Assembly (NCBI RefSeq): GCF_051020765.1
Contig: NC_134934.1
Coordinates: 10,616,001-10,680,000 of the forward strand
Origin: Lasioglossum baleicum
Taxonomy: Eukaryota > Arthropoda > Insecta > Hymenoptera > Halictidae
Direction of reading: 5' to 3'
DNA length: 64,000 nt
In this document: piece after piece, positions 47,201 through 57,700 of the stretch
How positions within the stretch are numbered: the stretch's first letter is position 1
Layout: the number at the start of each line of letters is the position of its first letter
Translations under genes and position numbers: made by a program
Notes under the pieces: model-generated
The model's database searches: none
The model's input: only the letters and a program-made list of their open reading frames with translations
Told to the model about the DNA's origin: nothing

Positions 47201-49351
47201 AATAACCTTTGGTCCCATCTGAATGGCTCCTTTGTCAGCTCGGACCCAGGGATAGGAGAATGCATGGGCAATGTGAACTGTTAAGAAAAATTCGAGCGAT
47301 TACCAAATGCTTTCCAATGAACTTGGCAAATTTACATTTCAAGGGGATAAACTCGTTTCTCCGGGATTGCAAGGCGCCTTCTCATTGCTCGGTAATGCAA
47401 AGATGGGGTTTTTATTTATTTTATTATTTCTACATTTACGAGGCGTAATTTGCATTATTCGACAACATGCAGTTGTTGCATGCTTCCAAGTAATGCAAAT
47501 TACGCTGCCTAAGTAGATTGATCTTTTATCTAGCGCTTTTGACTACTGAAAAATCCCATATTTCCATTATTGAGAAATAAGAAAACCGAGTCTACCCTCT
47601 TAGCTGCCCGTTAAATACTTACATCCTGGTTTACTCCGCTGTTAGTCGTATATTTTCCTCCATCCGTGATGACAACGATTACCGAGGGCTCCAAGTAAAA
47701 TGGGCATCTTCCTTGACCGTACGTGTCTATACCAGTCTGCATACGGTTTATATTCAGAACATCTAAAGCATGTTTTAAAGCGGCGCCTAGTGTTGTTAGT
47801 CCGACACATTGTAAATTCTTAAGCTCGTTCATAAACGTCGCTAAGTTTTCTTTCCAGCCAGCCTGGAATAAAAAGGAATATATTTTTGGTCGGTCAAGCG
47901 CACGTTTTGGAAATGACTCGACCGTAAGAACTGTAAAATTTGTTATCGAGAGAATCGAACGAGAAAATGATGATAAGGCTAATGGATCAAGAAAGAGTTA
48001 AGTTTAGTTCTGTCACTGAAGTTTGTGAAATAATGGAGGAACAAGAAAGACCACTACGCGACATTAGACATTAAGACAATGAAGAATAGCCATGAAAAGT
48101 TTTTCGCAGGCTTCATCGTCTATTGCGTCAACAATATCATTTAGTTTACTATCTTCGGCTTCCCATGATGATTCTTTATTGTTTCAGGGCCCGGTGTCGC
48201 GTAGATTCTCTTTCCACTTCCCTTACCATTATTAAACAGGCGACAGTACCTTAATCCTTATAATATTATTCAACCATGACCCCTTCTTGAGCCACATGCC
48301 TGATCACCGTACTCGGTCCTGAAAAATGAAAATAGATTAGAGAGATATGCTGTGAAATATTTTCAATAGAAATAATTACAAGCGCTTCTAAAGAGAGGAT
48401 AAAGTTACTCGATAACGCGTGACTAGCACGTGCGTATCAGTTTTGTAAATTAAACATGCTAAATCAAATTACATCGGAGCTTCGGACCAATTCTTTAACC
48501 TCGTTTCAAATGTACCAATTGTATATCAGTTGCTTTCGCGTGACCACGTTCATCCCTAACGTAACTATACTCCTACAATCATAACAATGTAAATACATAC
48601 TACACAGTCCATACGATATCTTCCGAATCGAATGATGGACTAATGTTTAAAGTAATCTACATACCATTTCTATTTAAGAAGCATAGCTTGTCTAAGTCTG
48701 TAGCTAACATAACATAATGTGTGCGTATGCATGCGCTTGTGAGCGCGCGCGCGCGCGTGTATCCGTGTATCTGTGATGGAAAGGGAGAGAGACAGAAAAT
48801 ATCACGGAAAGGATAAGAAAGAAAAGGAGGAAAACTGCGAAAGGTGTGAAAAGACAAAGATAAAGTGAAATGCGAAGGGAAACATACCTTGATGTTCTGA
48901 GGCGGATCTTCGAAGGTCAGTAGCATGTAACGATCCCCACGGCTTTCCGGCGATCTCTGTCTCACCTGAAAAAAGAAAGATCGAAAGGCTAAGAAGAAGG
49001 TTGACGACGAGGTAACCGATGCAAGTCAGAACACAGTTATCCACGTTGCTCTCTCCGCGACGAGGATGGCACGAGTCGACAACGACAACAACGACAACGG
49101 CAATTACAACGATCACGATCACGATCACGATCACGATCACAACCACGTCCACAACCACGACCACGACAACACCGATAACTCGGCCTAACCCACGACCGGG
49201 AGACAGAGCCGGGAAAGCTGTGTGACTGGCGTACCTTGACGAAAGTCTCCACGGCGCTCTTGGCTACGTCCAAAAGCGTGGGTCGCCCGCCCAAATATGC
49301 CCTCTGATTCATGGAGGCCGACGTGTCGATCAAAAAGACTATTATGGTCAT
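44291..49351 (-). CDS. INTS6: Integrator complex subunit 6
   Basis: Nine exons (49351-49235, 48965-48888, 47862-47623, 47277-47097, 47015-46285, 46211-45936, 45853-45520, 45429-44602, 44499-44291) join in phase to 997 residues. The N-terminus is a von Willebrand A domain: IIVFLIDTSASMNQ supplies the MIDAS DxSxS motif (residues 9-13), with VIVVITDGGKY further on. The middle (PNVKFTCTSQEPMVIENLPF; QPTICWQVFVANSYKTSDVG) and the C-terminal helical module (NYATLFSHLHQIQGTLDIRL, FKRRNLASLLEEYL) are conserved in INTS6. INTS6 links Integrator to PP2A and takes part in snRNA 3' processing and promoter-proximal RNA polymerase II termination in the nucleus. Exon 8 carries a Ser/Ile-rich tandem repeat in a disordered linker. 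Length lies between human (about 887) and Drosophila. Confidence 0.96.
45019..45100 (-). repeat. Coding 9-bp minisatellite in INTS6
   Basis: About nine to ten copies of a 9-bp unit (plus strand CTCGATATA and variants) in INTS6 exon 8 encode a run of SIS/SLS/SMS tripeptides. All differences are substitutions, and the frame is kept. Confidence 0.9.
47361..47600. repeat. Decayed copy of the TTAA foldback family
   Basis: In INTS6 intron 3. GGGATTGCAAGG, GGTAATGCAAAGATGGGGTT and, inverted, TTGATCTTTTATCTAGCGCT and ACTACTGAAAAATCCCATA match the arms of the element at 12296-13034. The right end retains GCCCGTTAA; the left end is lost. The centre holds its own hairpin (GGCGTAATTTGCATTA and complement, about 47441-47510). 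Confidence 0.7.
47863..48887. other. INTS6 intron 2
   Basis: A 1.0 kb intron between INTS6 exons 2 and 3. Apart from a (GC)n tract at 48742-48760, no feature is seen. Confidence 0.6.
48742..48760. repeat. Alternating (GC)n tract
   Basis: GAGCGCGCGCGCGCGCGTGT in INTS6 intron 2, an alternating purine-pyrimidine run of a type able to adopt Z-DNA. Confidence 0.85.
49078..49175. repeat. Low-complexity CGATCA/CGACAA repeats, INTS6 intron 1
   Basis: Five tandem CGATCA hexamers near 49110-49140 flanked by CGACAA and CCACGA variants. Open frames here are repeat artefacts. Confidence 0.8.
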
Positions 49352-49798
49352 CTTCGCGAGGCGAACCCGCTCGTTCTCTCGAGGTCGTAACTGCGGCCCG
49401 AGACCTCCCGTAGTCAGAACTAGCTAGCTAACAGCCCTACGACGGCGTGGCGCATAGCTGCTTCGACCATTGAACGCTCTCCCGAATACGCTCTCCGAAA
49501 AACTTCTTTTATCGTAACGGCGCCCGCTTCGCTCTTACTCTCTTTCGATCTCTTTCTCTTTCTTTTCGTATATATCTCTCTCTTTCTCTCTTCCTATATA
49601 TACATATGCGCAAGTATATGCCTATATATGTATGTATATATATATATATGTATATATCTGCGTGTGTGAGTGCGTATCTGTATGTCTGCAGAGAGAGAGA
49701 GCGCGTGTATATACATACATGTAATTAGTACATATGTGTATATATGTGTGTATATGTTGCGTGTATATATTTATATACATATATAAATATACGTATGA

Positions 49799-49831
<33 letters not shown>

Positions 49832-52172
49832 AATATATGTATGAGAACGACTCTTTTTCTCTTTCCTTCTACACCGAACCGAATCTACTGTTACTACTGT
49901 CGCGAAGCTCTGGTGTTCGAATGTGGCTGGTGTAGAGCAGCGCAGGATAGCAGCTGAAAGGCAGCCACGAGCCACGAGATCGCGGAATCGTCGCGAGTCG
50001 GAGTCAGACAGGTCCGTATGCCAGCCTGCCAGCCTGTCCGCTTCTTCTTTTCGTCCGCTCCCCTCTCTTCACTTTGTATTCCAGCCCTTCCTTTATCTTT
50101 CTTTTCTCTCTCTTACGTGCCGCGAATATCTTCTATCTCTCTCTCTCCTTTACAATCTCTGTCCTCCTTGATCTTCCATCTCTTTCCTTACCATCTTGTT
50201 TCCCTCCCTCTTTCTCTCTCTCTCTCTGTCTGTCTTTGTTTCTCTCACTAGTCCCCTCTCTTTCTTCGTTGCAGCGCAGCGGGTGCAAAACTCGACCTTC
50301 TCTCTCCGGTGTCTAGCTCGTCTCTGCTCGTCTCTGTTGACGATACTCTCGTTCTGCTCGTGGTTGCACTGCGTCGCGAAACACGTGACCAACAGACACC
50401 TCTTCCCATTGGCGATCCCCCCACCTCGACACAATTTTTGTCATTGCTCGTCCGAAAAGCATCGCACATATTTCTGCGTTGTGTGAGTGCGTCAAGTGCG
50501 TGTCACGAGCTGTTTACACTGAAACCGAACCGAATGGCTACTCCGTTTCGTTGATACGTTCGTGTGGTCGGGCCTCGATCACCCTTTATGAAATTACGTT
50601 AGAATCCGATATTTCTTTTTGAACATATTTAGTTGATTTCCTACCTGGACGCTTATAATACTCGTATCTCGAAAAGCAATGTCGGTGGTAACGATTTACG
50701 GTCTAAAAAAGTTATCGGGACTACAAAATGGATGCACACACATACTAAATATGAATACATACTTAATGACTCGATTACACAGTGGTCCTGATCTTAAATT
50801 GAACTTCACGCTTTATACATACACTGTGTTAATAATTATACGTTTTCTATCCGCGGTTGTAATTATTCAATAATTATAAATTCATTGTTATTTCGAAGAA
50901 GAAACTGAAAGTATCGAAGTATACATACATTGTCGTAACAGTTATCTATTTATTAGTACTAAAAACTTAAGTGTACGACGCTATAATTAGTTTAAATTAT
51001 TATTGGACGCTGCTATATGTATTCACTTTATCATGAATAAAAGACGGATATGTTATTTAAACTTGTTATTTTGCTGATTTTATTGTCGAATCAAATTTAC
51101 ATAACCTTCATTGTGAGAAGTGATATGTATGTATTTTGTGTCGCGTTAATTGAAAGCGATGCTTGCACAGAAAATGAGAAAATATTTCAATAATTCGTAA
51201 TCTATTTATCCGATTGTGTTAACAAGATTTTATGGTATCTTGAGCACGCGTTTCTCTGTTATCTTGTTATACCATTACTATCTTATTGTATATATACAGA
51301 TTGCATATTTTTATAATGTATGTAACTGCAAAATATTACCACAATTAATTGTTACAGTTTCATTGAGAAGCATTATGGGATGAATGTATATCCTTGGCCG
51401 ATTAATTGATCTCATTATGTATTCTTTTTATAAAAATGATATCAATAAGAAGATTTATGGAAATAACCAATGAAAAAATTTCGTGACAATTATGATTTTG
51501 AATTCTAAACCGACCACGTTCGAATGAACAGTTTACATATATGTACTGAGACTATTTACATTCAAAGATATATACGTAATGAGTAAATATATAGCTTACT
51601 TTGAAATCTAAACAGTTTTCTGTTACATTTTCATAAACAACAATGTATGGCGTTTTTAGAATCATATCGATTATAAAATTACGCTTCAATGGCGTTACAC
51701 GTTGCCATGCTTTTACATAGCTAACATTTGGTTTTTTACACGGGATAATAGGTACGATGAAAAATAAGTACGCGTCGCCATCTGTGTGAGAATGTTTAAA
51801 ACAACCGGTTAAATAGTTTCGCAATATTGTTGCAAGATGGCACCACCATTTTGTTTTTCGACAGAATCTGACAGAACCACGTGGAACCATGACAGAACGG
51901 ACAGAACACAGAACTATAACCTCCAAGGATTCGAGGGACTTCCTTGACTTGACAACAGATTTCTATTTATATATTATTTCTATTAAATTATAAACTACAA
52001 CTTATTTCTATAAGTTCAATAAACAATGCGATAAATAAGAGATTATGACATATTTATACACTTATGAAATGCTATTACATATTTGGTATTTACTAACAGA
52101 TGCAATTCTAGATCACACATTCTAGGATCTACAACAATGTATTGCGCAATACGATTGAATACGATTCAGAAT
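49352..52172. other. Spacer between INTS6 and photolyase
   Basis: The left part is the INTS6 5' region. It contains (TC)n, (TA)n and (GA)n microsatellites at about 49540-49850 and a pyrimidine-rich tract at 50040-50260. Open frames in the tract are low-complexity. From 50560 to 52170 it is AT-rich without recognised exons. Confidence 0.45.
49577..49852. repeat. Cluster of TA, GA and ATATGTATA microsatellites
   Basis: Several short arrays (CTCTCTCTTTCTCTC, TATGTATGTATATATATAT, GAGAGAGAGAGCG, ATATATATATACATATAT) lie directly upstream of the INTS6 start. Confidence 0.85.
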
Positions 52173-52520
52173 CAGTGATGCCAGAAATGCGCAACATTTC
52201 ACATGCATGCGCGACAAACAGTACCGTATCTTTGTGAGGTAGCAGTGGGTAGCAGAGCCCTGAGGCAGTTATATTGGCAAGAATGTATCGAAACAATCTG
52301 TACCGGACAAAAAGAGTCCAGAACGTGTACTACGAGTTACAAAATATACACAAATACACATGTTATATGTACATTCATTTTTCAGATTCAAATAATACCA
52401 ATTTTTTAAAATTCTGCGGGTTGCTCGAAGTACCCCATTTCATCGAGATTCTCATAATACTGATTGTGAGCCTAATCGCTGCGCATGCGCGTGAAATGTT
52501 GCGCATTTCTGGCATCACTG
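52173..52520. mobile_element. hAT-type MITE upstream of the photolyase
   Basis: 348 bp with terminal inverted repeats of over 40 bp; both begin CAGTGATGCCAGAAATGCGC read inward. Flanking 8-mers TTCAGAAT (52165-52172) and TTCAGAAC (52521-52528) match at 7 of 8 bases. It ends 148 bp before the photolyase start codon. No transposase frame. Confidence 0.9.
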
Positions 52521-52668
52521 TTCAGAACCACAAGTTGCGTCTATTTTATGCGCAATTCAAATATATAAGCAATAGGAGTGAATACCTTGAGTCATAAGTT
52601 ATAGTTTAATTACAGTTTCATATTGTATATTGTAAAGTATTGTAGACGATACAAATTACTATTAAAAT

Positions 52669-54560
52669 ATGGATGAATCGAGGCCGCCGAAGCGAAAGAA
52701 ATCATCGGATCTGATAGACGAGTTTATAAACAACAGAAACAATGTACAATCGGTTTCTCATTATAAATCGTCACATTTCCTTTTTTGTTTGATGTTTGAA
52801 ATTTTTCCAGACAGCTGAATCTATCAGCACATTTAATTTCAACAAGAAACGTGTTCGTTTATTGAGCAAATTAAACGATGTTAAAGATGATTGTAAAGGA
52901 ATATTGTACTGGATGTTCCGTGACATTAGAGTACAAGGTATTTTCTAATATATATTATATTATTGTCCGCAATGCATATATATACATACATATAAACATA
53001 TATAAACGTACATATAAGTAGACTTTGAATTATTAAGAATAATCTTGTATCTTTCAAGATAATTGGGCTCTACTCTTCGCCCAAAGGACTGCTTTAAAAA
53101 ATAAGCTACCTCTTCACGTATGTTTCTGTTTAATGTCAAACTTCTTGGAAGCTTCGATGCGACATTATAAATTTCTGTTACAAGGATTACAAGAAGTCGA
53201 AGAAGAATGTAAGACGTTAAATATAAATTTTCATCTACTGCATGGAGACCCAAACGACAGCATTGTTAAATTTGTAAAAACACATAAGATCGGGGCTGTA
53301 ATCGCAGATTTTTGCCCATTGAAGTTACCTCTATCATGGATCGATAACGTACAAAATAAGCTACCAGAAGATGTGCCGTTTTGTCAAGTAAGTTCATCTA
53401 TTCGATAATAAAACAAAACAACTTGCAAATTCGTTTGTTCTCCAAGGTGGACGCACACAATATTGTGCCCTGTTGGGAAGCTTCGCAAAAGCAGGAGTTT
53501 GCAGCTAGAACGATTAGAAATAAAATCAATACGAAATTGAACGAATTTTTAACAGAATTTCCGCCTGTTGTAAATCACCCGTATTCGTCGAACGAAAAAT
53601 TTGTAGAAAACAATTGGAAAATGGCTCTGGAGGACACAGAAGTGGATAGAACAGTAGGTGAAATTTCATGGGCAATGCCAGGATATAAAAATGGTATTAA
53701 AGAGCTGGATAGTTTTTTACAAAATCGCTTAAAGACGTATGCGACCGAGCGTAACGATCCTCTATCGAATACCACTAGCAATTTGTCTCCTTGGTTTCAT
53801 TTTGGCATGATATCGGTACAGCGTTGTATTTTGGAAATACAGGCATATAAACGAGTCTATCCAAAGTCGGTTGAATCCTTTATGGAGGAAGCTATTGTAC
53901 GGCGAGAACTTAGCGATAATTTTTGTTTTTACAACAAAAACTATGATCTTCTCGAAGGCGCTCATGCATGGTCTATGGAAACGTTAAATAAACATCGGTA
54001 GCCTTTTTTATTTATGTCATTATAAATTGCCTCTATATTTTATTATCAATACGCTTTATATACAGGAAAGATAAAAGAAAATATATTTATTCTTTACACG
54101 AATTGGAAAACTCTAAAACCCATGATGATTTATGGAATGCTTGTCAAAATCAAATGGTAACGACAGGAAAAATGCATGGATTTTTGAGAATGTACTGGGC
54201 AAAGAAAATATTAGAATGGACCAAAACACCCGAAGATGCGTTAGAATGGGCCAATTATTTAAATAATAAATACAGTATAGATGGCTGTGATCCTAATGGC
54301 TATGTAGGCGAGTGTTATGATCGTGTCATATTTATAATACTATATATTTCTTTAATGTAGCACTGTAATCAAACTATGTGTTTATTTTTATAGGTTGCGC
54401 ATGGTCAATATGCGGCATTCATGACCATGGTTGGACAGAAAGAGATATATTTGGGAAAATAAGGTACATGAACTATGAGGGATGCAAACGAAAATTCAAC
54501 GTCAAAGAATTTGTCTCTCTGTGGGAGAAGAAGGAAACTGACATGGACGTATCCAAATAA
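52669..54560 (+). CDS. phr: Class II CPD photolyase
   Basis: Six exons (52669-52743, 52811-52937, 53059-53387, 53447-53997, 54066-54307, 54394-54560) join in phase to 496 residues. The enzyme uses FADH- and light to split UV-induced cyclobutane pyrimidine dimers in DNA. The N-terminal antenna domain begins at GILYWMFRDIRVQDNWALLF; the FAD-binding half includes LSPWFHFGMISVQRC, VRRELSDNFCFYNKNYD, TTGKMHGFLRMYWAKKILEW and DPNGYVGCAWSICGIHDHGW, all class II hallmarks. A basic stretch PPKRKK at residues 6-11 could be a nuclear signal. Exon 1 has two possible in-phase donors (after 52743 or 52752) differing by three codons. Intron 5 (54308-54393) needs a GC donor. The gene is convergent with the kinase 150 bp downstream. 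Confidence 0.95.
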
Positions 54561-54709
54561 GAAAATTAAGAGTCAAATCTGTGAAATGCGATATTAGAAG
54601 AAAGTATATAGTAGATGCAATTTAGATTCTAAAATCTTATTGAAATAATTCGCGCAGTTCTGTTATTATCCAAATAGATTTAGTATATCGTACACTGTTT
54701 TCGCGTTGT

Positions 54710-57700
54710 TTAACGATTAAGTTTGTTAATATTTTCGGCGTCGTTGCATAGCAATGAAAGCGAAGCAGGAACTGCATCTAGCGATGTCAAAGAAAGCGCG
54801 GCAGCCTTTAAGGTCAAAGAAAGACAATCGGTCTCGATCATATTTTTATGAATCCCATAAATCATTCCTGCTGTAAGACAATCGCCGCAGCCACTCACGT
54901 TAAACGTTTCGTTCGAATCTTCAAAAGTGTAGGACAATGGTGGATACAAGCGCGAAGTGATCGTGCTATTTACAGTCAGTTTACCCTCTTTATCGTAGAA
55001 AGTATCACTTCCCAAAGCTTTGCGAACGACCTGTAACGAAAGGAAATTACATGTTAATCAAAGTATGAGATTCTAACAGTTGAAGAAAGTATTTACATAT
55101 ATACAATGATTTACCAATACTCCTTGAGATCCTAATGTACTTATTATTACCGGAACAAATTTAGCAACCTGCTCCGCGATCGCTTTTACTTCTTCTAAAT
55201 CTATACTCGACTTGTCTTCAGGCACCGATACACCAAGATACTTTGCAATTGCTTTTAGCTCATTTCTGTTCGGAGATATGAAATGAAGTACATTCTTCCA
55301 TTGTGTTTCCGCTTCAAATATTTTTGTTGCTTTCTTCACGTCCGTAGGCTCGTACCACACTGGAAGAATAATTTAACGTTATCGTATTACAATGTATATC
55401 TGTAGAATCAAATATATTATTGTTTCTGTTCGAAGTCGACAATGTATGAAATATTTCAAATAAACCGCTAAAACGACAGGCACGGAGCGCTGGGAAAGCG
55501 ATAGAAAAGTGTCATGAGAACGGCCCTCTATTAACACTCTGTTTCATGGAGAAGATGTATAGGATATTACTGTGTGTGTACATTACACATTTCTGCCTAA
55601 CCACACGCTGCAGCAGTCGGAAATAAAAATTGTTGCTTTGGTAAATCTGTTAATAAACCAACAACAAAGTAATAGGCATATATTAATAGGCAAAATAATG
55701 GGAAAAACTAGAAACGGAAAGGCTGCTGCAATATGCACCGCAGTAGCATTTGCTTTAGTAGTGATTGCATTTACCACACCCAATTGGCTTGAAACAGACG
55801 GAAAATTGGAAAATCCGAAGTTTATAAAAATCGGTAATTTCATATTCAATGTTTTCGTTACTGGCAAGGTGGCTGTGCATTTTTATATTTCGATTTACGA
55901 CGTTGATCGATCGTCAATTGTTTCGATCACAGCTACAAATTTTCAATAGAATTCCACCTGCGTTTTCGTCGTTAGATTATAATCAATTATTTTCTTCCAT
56001 AGGTTTATGGCAGGTGTGTTTCCAAGGATTCGAGCATCCACATCATTTGTACGATACGAAATTTTATGGCTGCTGGTGGGTGTTCGAGGAAGAGTACTAC
56101 ATAATCCACGACATTCTTCTGCCACCGTTTTTCGTGGCGACACAGTTTTTCTTCACGTTGTGTCTAACTTTACTATTAATAGGAAGTTTCCTAACGACAT
56201 TGTACGCATGTTGTTCGCGACAGCACGACAAGTACCAGTTACTTTTGTGGACAACTGGTGGGAATTTATTGTTAGGTGGAATATGCGGCATTATAGCTGT
56301 TATTATATTTGGTGCCCGAGGAGACGGCAGAGATTGGATGCCCAATTGGGAGCACAACGAGATCAGTTGGTCCTACGCATTAGCTGTGATCGGTAGTTTC
56401 CTTTTAGTTCTCGCCGGTGTCCTCTTCTTGATCGAAGGGCGCAGACATAAGAAGAAGCAAGAGCAAATATTAAACGAAGAACAAAAGACGCATACAACCA
56501 TCTAATCGCAATCTCTACAAAATCGAAACACGAATCTACTAAGTTATTTAAAGCAATGGAAAACCATACACACGACTCTATTGAGTTCAAGCACACGGTT
56601 TACGTAGAATCGTTTCTAGTAAGCTCAGTGCAAACGTTTTTTTTTAAAGACTATTATATATTTTTACACTTATACTCATTATTTTGATAAGTATTATTTC
56701 GACTGCATGCAAACCGCCCATCTTACACTTATGTATGCAGTAATAGTATTGATATTAGAACAGCCTAAAAGTCAAGAAAGATATTTTATATACCCTTGTA
56801 ACGTTTTAACACAAGTATATATTATGCATTTATTACTTGTTTTTGTAGAATAAATTAACGCTACAAATCCGTCCATAGGAATAAGGAATCTTATGCAAGG
56901 AGACTAAGAGTCTGTAAATAGTAACGATATTAAACGTATATAATTGAAACCATAGCATGGTCTAAATCCAAATAAATATTGTATATTTGTTGTAATTTTT
57001 TACATCAGAAAAATGTATGAAAAGTTGAAGCAATAAAATAATTTGTTTTAAATTTTTCTATTTCGCCATTCTTTCTGAATCACATTTATATTTATATATG
57101 TCCCGTTGTAATTAAGAAATCAATAGCATTTCTGGGGAAGAATAATTAAGTTGCAAAGGGTAGAACACGGTCAAGCTGTGACCCATTTTACTATCGGGGG
57201 GAAATAATTCAACGTGAGTTACGACTAAGATTGCGTGCACGAAGATCGACGTCAGGTGTAAGTCGTTGACCTAGTTTAGCTCCTATTTTAATCAGCGACT
57301 TCTACAATTTCGTACACTATGTCGTTCGCACCTGGAAAGCATTTGTTTTACACCTATCGACAGTTATCAACGCTGTCGTAAAATATTAAAGCTCGAGTGT
57401 AATTTACATAACCGCGTGTGGCATGTGTGTGTGGCGTGTGGTTACACGCATATGTATATTGTTTTTAATATGTGTATATATGTACCACGAACTATTTCAT
57501 AATACGCGAATCTATTTAGTTTCAGGGACGTAAAAAAACAATTCTCTGTGATATTATACGGCAAAATAACATGAGTCCTGTATTTTTAAAGCTTCCGAAT
57601 AAACATATATGTAAAACTGAATTTTACGATGTCTTTTCCTGTTCAAACGAATAAGACAAATATTTCTTTTCGAAGTTTCATCAAAATCAATCGAGAGGAA

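Noticed and set aside
49019..49225. Thr/Ile-rich open frame
   Set aside because: Repeat-derived and lies within INTS6 intron 1.
50018..50554. Several Ser/Leu-rich plus-strand frames
   Set aside because: They arise from a pyrimidine-rich tract and overlap each other in three frames.
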